Assembly (NCBI GenBank): GCA_035943355.1 | Contig: DASZCG010000349.1 | Coordinates: 1 to 23,986 of the forward strand | Reading direction: 5' to 3' | DNA length: 23,986 nucleotides | Origin: 20CM-2-65-7 sp035943355 | GTDB lineage: Bacteria; Gemmatimonadota; Gemmatimonadetes; Gemmatimonadales; GWC2-71-9 | Part shown: positions 7,354 to 14,491 of the stretch, piece after piece | Layout of the letters: the number at the start of each line of letters is the position of its first letter | How positions within the stretch are numbered: the stretch's first letter is position 1 | The notes under the pieces: generated by a model | Databases searched by the model: none | What the model was told of the DNA's origin: nothing | What the model saw: only the letters and a program-made list of their open reading frames with translations | Position numbers and translations under genes: made by a program

Positions 7354-8669
7354 CAGACCTTGCAACCCTGTCTCAATCACAGCGTGTCTTCGACGCTGAG
7401 GCCCAGTACCTGGCGCCCGGAACACAGAGCGTCGCGCTCTTCAGCAAACTGTGCATGGACCGCGGCGAAGGCGCGATTCTCTGGGACGTGGACGGCAATC
7501 GCTACGTCGATCTGCTCGCCGGCGTCGGCGTCGCGAGCCTGGGCTATGCCCACCCGCGCTATGTCGCGGAAATGTCGCGGCAGCTCGAGCGCGTGCATGT
7601 CGGCAGCTTCACGTCGGAGCATCGCGCTGCCCTGGTGCAGTTGATCGCGAGCCTCGCGCCGGGCGATCTCAATCGCACCCAGCTGTATTCGAGTGGCGCC
7701 GAAGCGGTGGAAGCGGCGGTGCGCCTGGCGAAGGCGGCGACCGGCCGGCACGAGATCGTCGGGTTCTGGGGCGGCTTTCACGGCAAGACGGGCGGCGTAC
7801 TGCCGCTCTTGTCGGGCAGCTTTAAGCACGGCCTGGGCCCGCTCGCCCCCGGCAATTACTCGAGCCCCTATGCGTCCTGCGCGCGCTGCGCCTTCGGCAA
7901 GACGTTCCCGTCCTGCCATTGGCACTGCGTCGATTTCCTGCGCTCCAAGATTGCCGCGGAGACGACGAACGACATCGCCGCGATCATCGTCGAGCCGGTG
8001 CAGGGCACGGCGGGCAATGTCATCCCGCCGCCCGGTTATTTGCGCGAGCTGCGCGCATTCGCGACGGAGATCGGGGCGCTGCTGATCTGCGACGAGATGA
8101 TCACTGGCTTCGGGCGCACGGGCAAAATGTTCGCCGTCGAGCACGACGCGATCGTCCCCGACGTGCTGCTCGTTGGTAAGGGGTTCGGCGGCGGCTTCCC
8201 GGTCAGCGGGATCGTGATCCGCGAGCCGATCGCGTTTTCAAAACCGTGGGCCAATCCGAGCGGCAGCTCGTCCAGTTACGGCGGCAACCCGCTCGCCGCG
8301 GCCGCGGCTCACGTCACGATCCAGACGATCGTCGATGAGGGCCTCGTGGAGCACAGTCGCCGCCTCGGCGCCGCGATGCTCGCCGCAATGCGGGCGTGGG
8401 AGCGCGAGATCCCGATCGTCAGCGACGTGCGCGGCCGCGGGCTGATGCTCGGCCTGGACCTCGTCGTGCCGGGCACCCGCAAGCTGCTCGACAAAAAGAT
8501 CACCCGCTGGATCTTCGACACACTGCTGCGCCGCGGCGTGATCGCGATGATCTACAATCCCGAAGTGCGGATCAACCCGCCGCTCGTGATCACCGACGAA
8601 CAGGCGATGGAAGCGCTCGGCGCGATCAAGTCCGTGCTCGAAGAGGCCACCGCGCGTGTACGCGAGTAA
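7350..8669 (+). CDS. class III PLP-dependent aminotransferase
   Basis: A 439-residue PLP enzyme of the ornithine/GABA/DAPA aminotransferase class, moving an amino group onto an aldehyde or ketone. Visible features are YSSGAEAVEAAVRLAK (PLP phosphate loop), FHGKTGG, the Asp contacting the pyridine nitrogen in LLICDEMITGFGRTG, and the PLP Schiff-base Lys K277 in LLVGKGFGGGFPVSG. An insertion at ~177-193 holds four cysteines in C-x2-C-x8-C-x3-C. A CxxC in this region binds a 2Fe-2S cluster in mammalian GABA aminotransferase, so a metal site is plausible. The substrate is unknown; in this context it may aminate a keto-alcohol made by the GFO/IDH enzyme. The start overlaps the ATP-grasp stop (ATGA) and the end overlaps the next GTG start by 14 nt. 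Confidence 0.93.
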   Translation: MTDLATLSQSQRVFDAEAQYLAPGTQSVALFSKLCMDRGEGAILWDVDGNRYVDLLAGVGVASLGYAHPRYVAEMSRQLERVHVGSFTSEHRAALVQLIASLAPGDLNRTQLYSSGAEAVEAAVRLAKAATGRHEIVGFWGGFHGKTGGVLPLLSGSFKHGLGPLAPGNYSSPYASCARCAFGKTFPSCHWHCVDFLRSKIAAETTNDIAAIIVEPVQGTAGNVIPPPGYLRELRAFATEIGALLICDEMITGFGRTGKMFAVEHDAIVPDVLLVGKGFGGGFPVSGIVIREPIAFSKPWANPSGSSSSYGGNPLAAAAAHVTIQTIVDEGLVEHSRRLGAAMLAAMRAWEREIPIVSDVRGRGLMLGLDLVVPGTRKLLDKKITRWIFDTLLRRGVIAMIYNPEVRINPPLVITDEQAMEALGAIKSVLEEATARVRE

Positions 8670-9518
8670 GGGCCCCGCCGTCGAGGAGTGGGCAGATCGC
8701 TGGTTCTTCGGACCGGTCGGCTGGCGCTTGGCGAATGCACTGCTGCCGACGAGGATCTCGGCCGACGCGGTGACGTTCGTCAGTCTCGTGCTGGGCGTGA
8801 TGGCGGGACATCTGATGTGGTACGCCAGCGCGTGGATCAACGCCGGCGGCGTCGCCCTGTTTGTCGTGTCGGACATCTTCGACAGCGCCGATGGTCAGCT
8901 CGCCCGGTTGCGCGGTACCTCAACCCGTCTCGGACGAATCCTGGACGGCCTCGCGGACACGGGGCGATTCGTCAGCCTGTACGGGCACCTCGGCGCGCGC
9001 TTGTACGTGTCGGGATGGGGGTGGGGCGGCGTGGTCTTGGCGTTCGCGGCATTGGCGTCGCACTCGTATCAGGCTGCGGGCGCCGACTTCATTCGCCAGG
9101 CATATCTCCACTTCGCGGTCGGTAAAGGCAGCGAGCTCGACATACCGGAGCACTCCGCGATGCCCCGGGGACGTCGCTCGTCACGCGTCTGTACTCCTGG
9201 ATTTACGGCGATTACATCCGGCGCCAGGCGCTGCTCTTCCCACGGACGGCCGCGCTGTTGCGCGCACTCGCGGGTCGTGGGGGGGACATCCCGGGGTCGC
9301 TGCAGCGCGCCTGGGCAGAGCGGCAGCGCTGGGTCGTCCGCGGCTGCGCGTGGATCGCGCAGAATATTCGGTTCCTGCTGCTTGCCGTGACCGTGGTGCC
9401 CGGATATCCGGCCGCGTACTGCTGGATCGTCGTGGGCCCGCTCAATCTCATTCTCGTCGCGCTCATTCTCGCTCACGAGCGCGAGCCCAAGCTGCATGCG
9501 CCCCCTCAGCTCGCCTAA
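8656..9518 (+). CDS. CDP-alcohol phosphatidyltransferase 1, frameshifted
   Basis: This membrane enzyme transfers a phospho-alcohol from a CDP-activated donor with release of CMP. The full CDP-alcohol motif is present at residues 76-101 (D-x2-D-G-x2-A-R-x8-G-x3-D-x3-D, beginning DSADGQLAR). Hydrophobic helices flank it, e.g. VTFVSLVLGVMAGHLMWY and VVLAFAALASHSY. From GTG 8656 the family-like protein continues to ~9160 in frame 1, then becomes arginine/serine-rich nonsense up to a stop at 9390. Family-like sequence resumes in frame 3 from ~9165 (TSLVTRLYSWIYGDYIRRQA...) through more membrane helices to the stop at 9518. One base missing in CCCCGGGG at 9163-9170 explains this; restored, the protein would be ~287 residues. 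It could be a read or assembly error, a real mutation, or -1 frameshifting. It overlaps the genes on both sides. Confidence 0.8.
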
Positions 9519-10488
9519 CGCGTATCGCGGTGTGTTGGTCGGGCTGGGCGGCATCGCCCGGTCGGCCCATCTTCCCGCTTTCCTGACGGACCCGAAGGTT
9601 GCCTCGCGGCTGTGCATTGTCGGTGTCATGGACGACTCACCAGCGGCGACGGCGGTCGACGGTATTCCTCTATTACGCCGCCCCGAACAGCTCGCGGACC
9701 TCGGGCCCATCGACTTCGTCGACGTCTGCACGCCCACAGAATCGCACCTCTCGCTCTCGCTGTGGGGCTTGTCGCAGGGCTATCACGTCCTGTGCGAAAA
9801 GCCCGTCGCGACAACGCGCGCGGAAGCCGCGACGCTGGCAGCGGCGGCCGGCCGAGCCGGGCGAGTCGTCGTGCCCTGCCATCAATACCGCTTCAACCCG
9901 GTGTGGCGCCGAGTGCGCCGCTGGCTCGATGAAGGCATGATCGGCCACTGGTATCTCGCCGAGTTCCGCGTGTACCGCATGGCCGCAGACCCGGGAGTCG
10001 ATCACAGCTCGGTCCCGTGGCGTGGGCGGCGCGCCGCTGGACGGGGTGGCGTGGTGCTCGATCACGGCACGCACCTGGTCTACGAGCTGCTCGACGTGGC
10101 GGGGCCGCCATCCAACGTGCGCGCCTGGACCGGCCGGCTGCGCCACGGCGGCTATGACGTCGAAGACACGGCGCAGCTGTTGTTCGAGTATCCCGATCGC
10201 ATGGCGACGATGTTCCTGACGTGGGCGGCGCGGCGGCGTGAGAACGAGATCCGCTTCATTGGCGACCGCGGCAGTATCACGTGGACGGGCGGCGTGCTCA
10301 CGCTGGAGCGCGATGGCCAGGTCGAGTCGTTCGATCACTCCGCCGAGCTGGACAAGGCGTCGTACGCCAAGTGGTTCGCGGATCTGTTTCAGGGCTTTGC
10401 GGACACCATGGATTCGGGAGACAGCACCTCCCCTATGGCCGACATCGCGCAGGTCGCCGCCGTTCTTGAAGCCGCCTACGCCACATGA
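9496..10488 (+). CDS. GFO/IDH/MocA family oxidoreductase
   Basis: A 330-residue NAD(P)-dependent dehydrogenase of the glucose-fructose oxidoreductase / inositol 2-dehydrogenase family, interconverting a sugar or cyclitol hydroxyl and ketone. The N-terminal Rossmann domain has VGLGGIARSAHLPAF (residues 15-29) and VDVCTPTESHL, with the family's E-K-P at 101-103 (K102 catalytic). The C-terminal substrate domain has GGVVLDHGTHLVYELLD with the Asp/His used by inositol dehydrogenases, and ends in a typical helix-rich tail. It has no signal peptide. The ATG at 9496 lies inside the end of the frameshifted upstream gene (23-nt overlap), which supports the frame-3 end of that gene being real. It overlaps the next gene by 4 nt. 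A dehydrogenase plus aminotransferase pair is the usual route to amino-sugars or amino-cyclitols. Confidence 0.9.
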   Translation: MRPLSSPNAYRGVLVGLGGIARSAHLPAFLTDPKVASRLCIVGVMDDSPAATAVDGIPLLRRPEQLADLGPIDFVDVCTPTESHLSLSLWGLSQGYHVLCEKPVATTRAEAATLAAAAGRAGRVVVPCHQYRFNPVWRRVRRWLDEGMIGHWYLAEFRVYRMAADPGVDHSSVPWRGRRAAGRGGVVLDHGTHLVYELLDVAGPPSNVRAWTGRLRHGGYDVEDTAQLLFEYPDRMATMFLTWAARRRENEIRFIGDRGSITWTGGVLTLERDGQVESFDHSAELDKASYAKWFADLFQGFADTMDSGDSTSPMADIAQVAAVLEAAYAT

Positions 10489-11522
10489 GTCGTACGTGGC
10501 AGATCGCGCTGTTCATCCTCGGCGCGACGGTGTTCGGCTATCTCGTCGCCCAGATCGGAGTCGCCCAGCTCGCCGCTGACGCAGCCAGCACCGGCTGGAT
10601 GTTCGTTCCCATTGTCGCGCTGTACGCACTGGTCTTTGCCTGCAGCACCGTCGCCTGGCGGCTCATCATGGCGGACGACGCGCACCGGCCGTCGTACTGG
10701 CGGACCTACGTCACCCTCGTCTGTGCCAGCTCGCTCAATTTCCTGACCCCGCTCGTCAACGCCGGCGGCGAGCCGTACCGCGCCGCCGCCATGGCGCCGT
10801 GGCTCGGCAAGCGCCGGGCGGCGGGGTCGGTGATTCTGCACCGGCTGCTGCATTCGTTCGCGTACGTCCTCATTTGGCTCAGCGCGGTCATCCTCGCGTT
10901 CGTAATGCTTCCACCGCACACGCGGCCGGTCGTGTATCTGCTGCTCGGCGTCGCGGGAGTGCTATTGCTTGGCGTTCTCGGGTTGTTCCTGTCCGCGCAT
11001 CGCCGTGGATTGCTCGAGCGCATTCTCAACCGCATGCACCGCGTCCCGCTTATCCGCGGACTCGCGGTGCTGCTCGAACCGCGACGCGCGCTGCTGGTCG
11101 AGCTCGATAACCAGATCACCGAGTTTTACCACCGCCATCCGCAGCGCTTCATCAAAGCAGTCGCCCTGGAGTACCTTGGCCGGTGCCTGTTCATGATCGA
11201 GCTATTGCTGATCGCCGCGAGCCTCGGGATCAAGCTTGGGTATTTCCGCGCGTTCGCGATCGGCGGGCTCGAGGCGATTCTCAACAATGCGATGTTCGTC
11301 GTGCCGTTCGAGCTGGGGGCGCGGGAGGGCGCGTTTTACGTGCTGTTCAAGCTCTTCGGACTCGACCCGCAGCTCGGCATCTATACGTCGATCGTGGGGC
11401 GCGTGCGCGACTTCGCGTGGATTGCCGCCGGTCTGTTGCTGATTTGGGTGACGACCTCGGTCCTCGCTGCCGCCCCCGCCGCCCCTGCCGCCCCTGCCGC
11501 GACTGCCGCCCGTTCAGAATGA
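10485..11522 (+). CDS. LPG-synthase-type / flippase-like membrane protein (COG0392)
   Basis: A 345-residue polytopic membrane protein with about eight to nine helices, matching the lysylphosphatidylglycerol synthetase transmembrane region family (UPF0104/AglD-like). The family-type segment SSLNFLTPLVNAGGEPYRAAAMA follows helix 2, and NAMFVVPFELGAREGAFYVLF is the second conserved loop (the F-V-P-x-x-x-G-x-x-E block). Members include MprF flippase domains and proteins linked to glycolipid or isoprenoid handling, so movement of the operon's lipid product across the membrane is a fair inference. No C-terminal aminoacyl-transferase domain is present. The tail is an alanine/proline repeat (APAAPAAPAAT) encoded by an imperfect 9-nt repeat at about 11470-11510. 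Overlaps of 4 nt occur at both ends. Confidence 0.85.
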   Translation: MSRTWQIALFILGATVFGYLVAQIGVAQLAADAASTGWMFVPIVALYALVFACSTVAWRLIMADDAHRPSYWRTYVTLVCASSLNFLTPLVNAGGEPYRAAAMAPWLGKRRAAGSVILHRLLHSFAYVLIWLSAVILAFVMLPPHTRPVVYLLLGVAGVLLLGVLGLFLSAHRRGLLERILNRMHRVPLIRGLAVLLEPRRALLVELDNQITEFYHRHPQRFIKAVALEYLGRCLFMIELLLIAASLGIKLGYFRAFAIGGLEAILNNAMFVVPFELGAREGAFYVLFKLFGLDPQLGIYTSIVGRVRDFAWIAAGLLLIWVTTSVLAAAPAAPAAPAATAARSE

Positions 11523-11956
11523 CCATCGTCACCCACGTCCTCGCGACGACGCTCGGGGTCAGAGCCCTGAAGCTCACCGGAAGCGACGCTGTGCTCGCGT
11601 ATGTGTTCGGCTGCGGCGTGGACATCGATCACGCCGTCAAAGCTCCGTTCTATCTCCGGGCCATCGGCGCGCGGAGAAAGCTGGGCTACTACTGGCGCAG
11701 CTCGCTGCAGGAGCCCGTCGCCCTGCTCTGGATCGTTCCACTTTGCTTCTTTCTCGGCACCTGGGTTCCCGCGCTCTTCTTCCTGATTCACGTCGCGATG
11801 GACTACAGCGTGGGCTACGAGAAAATGCCGTGGTATCCCTACTCGCCGGTCGTGACCCAGGGGTTCCTGCTCGGGGTCTCAGACAAGACCAAAGAAGCCG
11901 TCCTGATCGTGGTGCTCCTATGTATGAATTTGCTCCTGTTCTTGGCTCCGCTTTAG
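11519..11956 (+). CDS. small membrane protein, DUF457/YdjM-like hydrolase candidate
   Basis: A 145-residue protein with three or four hydrophobic segments: ~25-35, ~67-92 (VALLWIVPLCFFLGTWVPALFFLIHVAMDY) and ~127-145. It begins MTIVTHVLATTLG and has GCGVDIDHAVK and LIHVAMDYSVG. This spacing of His and Asp residues (H, then D-I-D-H, then H-x3-D) resembles the YdjM/DUF457 membrane-bound metal-dependent hydrolases. The resemblance is by pattern only and the protein is shorter than that family usually is. The ATG overlaps the flippase stop by 4 nt, and the end overlaps the next gene by 37 nt. Its fixed place between a flippase-like gene and a phosphatidyltransferase argues for a role in the same lipid pathway. 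Confidence 0.6.
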   Translation: MTIVTHVLATTLGVRALKLTGSDAVLAYVFGCGVDIDHAVKAPFYLRAIGARRKLGYYWRSSLQEPVALLWIVPLCFFLGTWVPALFFLIHVAMDYSVGYEKMPWYPYSPVVTQGFLLGVSDKTKEAVLIVVLLCMNLLLFLAPL

Positions 11957-12525
11957 ACCGCGGCACCCGCCCGGTGCTGCGCTTCCTGCATGTCACCCTC
12001 GGGCTCTCGCCCGCTCAGGTGACGTGGGGGGCGTTGGGGGCGAGCCTCGTGGCCGGCGCGCTGTTCGCGACCGGCTACACGGGCCTGGCGCTCGCGTTCA
12101 TGGCGTTCGGCCAGGTGCTGGATGGGCTCGATGGCGGCATCGCCCGGCAGTACGGCCTCGTGTCGGACGCGGGCCGCCGCCTGGACACGAGGCTCGATCG
12201 CGCGTCCGAGATCGCAATCTTCCTGGGCTGCGCGGTGGGGGGTCTCGTTTCGCTGAAGCTCGCCGTGCTCGCATCCGTCGCGGTGCTGTTGCTCACCACC
12301 ATCGTCGACCGCACGCGACTCGATCCGGGCCTCAAACGCTTTGCCCTGTACTTCGGCATCTGGCTGCCGTACTCGCTGATCTTCACCGTGATCTTTCTCG
12401 TGAACCTCACGGCATATGCCGTGGGACTGCTGCTCATCGACCTCCGCTTCCAGCGGCGGATGGATGAGCTGGGCGGGGACCTGAATACCGTCGCGTCACG
12501 CGCCGCTCGACTCGAGACACCGTAG
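11920..12525 (+). CDS. CDP-alcohol phosphatidyltransferase 2
   Basis: A 201-residue membrane enzyme with the complete CDP-alcohol motif at residues 68-93: DGLDGGIAR, then eight residues, G, three, D, three, D. The catalytic Asp residues are D68, D71, D89 and D93. Membrane helices lie before the motif (VTWGALGASLVAGALFATGYTG) and after it (IAIFLGCAVGGLVSLKLAVL, then FGIWLPYSLIFTVIFLV). It would transfer the phosphatidyl or phospho-alcohol group from a CDP donor to form a phospholipid. The length is normal for PgsA-like enzymes. The ATG at 11920 (MYEFAPVLGS) is chosen because the longer frame upstream reads as hydrophilic nonsense; it overlaps the upstream gene by 37 nt. It is distinct from phosphatidyltransferase 1, so two head-group reactions may occur in this operon. 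Confidence 0.88.
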   Translation: MYEFAPVLGSALDRGTRPVLRFLHVTLGLSPAQVTWGALGASLVAGALFATGYTGLALAFMAFGQVLDGLDGGIARQYGLVSDAGRRLDTRLDRASEIAIFLGCAVGGLVSLKLAVLASVAVLLLTTIVDRTRLDPGLKRFALYFGIWLPYSLIFTVIFLVNLTAYAVGLLLIDLRFQRRMDELGGDLNTVASRAARLETP

Positions 12526-13370
12526 TGATGTTCCAGCATCCGTACGTGGTCGTCGCGCCGGCGGAAACGGTGCACGTCGAGGCCTGGTCGGGAAACGGCC
12601 GTCCCGTCGCCCTCATTCCGGGGTTGTTCGGCGCCTCGTTCGCGTTCCGGAAGGTCACGTCGCTCCTCGCCGCCGACGGCTACCGCCCAATTGTGATCGA
12701 GCCACTCGGGACCGGCTCGTCCAGCCGGCCCGCAAAAGCCGACTACTCGCTGGCTGCGCAAGCGCGGCGCATTGCCGCCGTGCTCGACTCGCTCCATACG
12801 GGATCGGTGTTGATCCTCGCCCACTCCCTCGGCGCCTCGATGGCGTTCCGGCTCGCCCTCGATAGACCCGATCTGGTGGACGGGATCGTCTCGCTGGAAG
12901 GCGGACCGACGGAGGAAGCGACGACGCCGGTCTTCCGCCATGCCATGCGGTACATCCCGTGGATCAAAGTGTTCGGCGGGATGGATCTCATCCGTCGCAA
13001 GATCCACAGCATGTTGCTCGCCTCCTCGGGCGACCCATCGTGGGTGAGCGACGGCGTCGTGTTCGCCTATACGCTGGGCGAGGCGCGTAATCTCGACGCG
13101 ACACTCAAGGCATTTCTCGCGATGTCGCGGGCGCGTGAGCCCGTGAAGCTCGTGCCGCGGCTCTCGGACCTCACCTGTCCGGTCACGCTGATGGTTGGCA
13201 CCGCGCACCACGACGGCGACGTCCCGCCACAGGAAGTCGCGCTGCTGTCACGCACGCTGCGGTCGTTTGCCGTGGACAGCGAGCCGGGAGCAGGGCACTA
13301 CCTGCAGGAGGAGCGACCGGCGGCCGTGGTGTCCGCGGTCGTACAGCTCGCCCAGCGAGCCTCGCGATGA
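12525..13370 (+). CDS. alpha/beta-fold hydrolase
   Basis: A 281-residue hydrolase of the alpha/beta superfamily. IPGLFGASFAF near residue 31 is the oxyanion-hole H/P-G loop, the nucleophile elbow is ILAHSLGASMAFRLA with Ser near residue 101, an acid lies around VGTAHHDGDVP, and the catalytic His is in GAGHYLQEERP. The elbow has A-H-S-L-G instead of the usual G-H-S-x-G. A cap region (~135-190) contains FRHAMRYIPWIKVFGGMDLI. There is no signal peptide. It may be an esterase, a lipase or an acyltransferase-like member; the lipid context suggests deacylation or remodelling of an intermediate. The GTG at 12525 overlaps the upstream TAG by 1 nt; an ATG directly after (12528) is an equally good start. 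It overlaps the glycosyltransferase by 4 nt. Confidence 0.88.
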   Translation: MMFQHPYVVVAPAETVHVEAWSGNGRPVALIPGLFGASFAFRKVTSLLAADGYRPIVIEPLGTGSSSRPAKADYSLAAQARRIAAVLDSLHTGSVLILAHSLGASMAFRLALDRPDLVDGIVSLEGGPTEEATTPVFRHAMRYIPWIKVFGGMDLIRRKIHSMLLASSGDPSWVSDGVVFAYTLGEARNLDATLKAFLAMSRAREPVKLVPRLSDLTCPVTLMVGTAHHDGDVPPQEVALLSRTLRSFAVDSEPGAGHYLQEERPAAVVSAVVQLAQRASR

Positions 13371-14491
13371 GTTCCCCCTCGCTGCGAATCGCGCTGGTCG
13401 CGGAAGACTACTACCCGCAGCTCGGCGGGGTGCCCGAGCATGTGCACCACCTGGCCAGAGAGCTCGACAAGCTCGGTCACAACACCACGATCGTGACGTC
13501 GAAAATGCGGGGACATCACGCGGAAGAGCACGCCGACGTGCGGCGCGTGGGAACCAGTCTCGTGATCTACGCGAACGGCGGGGTCGCCCGCGTGACGGTT
13601 GGATGGCGCCTCACGGCCAGGCTCGAGGCGCTGTTTCGAGCGGAACGGTTCGACGTGGTTCACGTGCACGGTGGCCTGCACCCGACGCTGGGGCTGCTTG
13701 CGCCTCGGGCCGCCCGGCGCGCCGGCATCCCCGTCGTCGCGACGTTCCATAGCTGGTTCCCCCGCTCCATCGGCGCCCGGGTGTTTCGCAAGCCACTGCA
13801 GAGCATGCTCGACCGCCACGCGGCCACGATCGCCGTGAGCGCGGCGGCGCGCGATGCGATGTCACGCTACTTCACGGCGCCGTGGGAAATCATCCCGAAC
13901 GGTGTCGACACGACGTTTTTCCGTCCCGGCACGAATGGGGACAGCAGGCAGTTCGAGATCCGCCGGCCGCGGCTGCTGTGGCTGGGACGCATCGAGCCGC
14001 GCAACGATCTATCGACCATCCTTACGGCGATGCCGCAGATTCTCGAGCGCCATCCCGGCGCCCATCTGACCGTTGTGGGGGATGGGCCGTGGCGCTCTCG
14101 CATGGAGCATGCGGCGCGAGACCTGGCAGGCGCGGTGCGCTTCGCCGGGTACGCGAATGGCGACCGGCCGGGCTACTACCGCAGCGCCGATGTCTACATG
14201 TGCTCGACGACGCGCGCGTCATTCGGTGTGACGCTGCTCGAGGCCATGGCGTGCGGCACGCCCCTCGTGGTGTCGGATCTCCCCGCGTTCCGTGATGTCG
14301 CCGCTCAGTCAGGCGCCATCTTCGCGCCACCCCGAGACGCCGGCGGGTGGGCCGAGGCGGTCAGCGGCCTGATCGAGGATCCCTACCGGCGGGAGGTCAT
14401 GACGCAGGCGGGGCGAGAGATCGCCGAACGGCATTCGTGGCCGCTCATCGCGCAGCGCGTACTCGCCGTGTACCGGCGGGTTCTCTCATGA
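13367..14491 (+). CDS. GT4 glycosyltransferase, PimA-like
   Basis: A 374-residue GT-B glycosyltransferase of family 4. The N-terminal half has EDYYPQLGGVPEHVHHLARE with the Gly-Gly-Val acceptor/phosphate loop, then ANGGVARVTVGW, FDVVHVHGG and VATFHSW. The C-terminal half has IPNGVDTTFF, LLWLGRIEP, VVGDGPW and the nucleotide-sugar site ASFGVTLLEAMACGTPLV followed by SDLPAFRDV. Several of these blocks resemble mycobacterial PimA, which adds mannose to phosphatidylinositol at the inner membrane face. In the E-x7-E motif the first Glu is Ala here (RASFG instead of x-E-S-FG), while the second (LLEAMA) is kept, so catalysis or donor binding may differ. It overlaps its neighbours by 4 nt each side. 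The likely acceptor is the lipid made by the upstream phosphatidyltransferases (inference). Confidence 0.9.
   Translation: MSSPSLRIALVAEDYYPQLGGVPEHVHHLARELDKLGHNTTIVTSKMRGHHAEEHADVRRVGTSLVIYANGGVARVTVGWRLTARLEALFRAERFDVVHVHGGLHPTLGLLAPRAARRAGIPVVATFHSWFPRSIGARVFRKPLQSMLDRHAATIAVSAAARDAMSRYFTAPWEIIPNGVDTTFFRPGTNGDSRQFEIRRPRLLWLGRIEPRNDLSTILTAMPQILERHPGAHLTVVGDGPWRSRMEHAARDLAGAVRFAGYANGDRPGYYRSADVYMCSTTRASFGVTLLEAMACGTPLVVSDLPAFRDVAAQSGAIFAPPRDAGGWAEAVSGLIEDPYRREVMTQAGREIAERHSWPLIAQRVLAVYRRVLS

Noticed and set aside
11461..11515. GCC-CCT repeat taken as a separate repeat or CRISPR-like array
   Set aside because: It is a short imperfect 9-nt repeat encoding the Ala/Pro tail of the flippase-like protein, without spacers.
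12075..13211. Long minus-strand frame opposite the phosphatidyltransferase and hydrolase genes
   Set aside because: It is a shadow frame with no recognisable domain; both plus-strand genes there have clear motifs.
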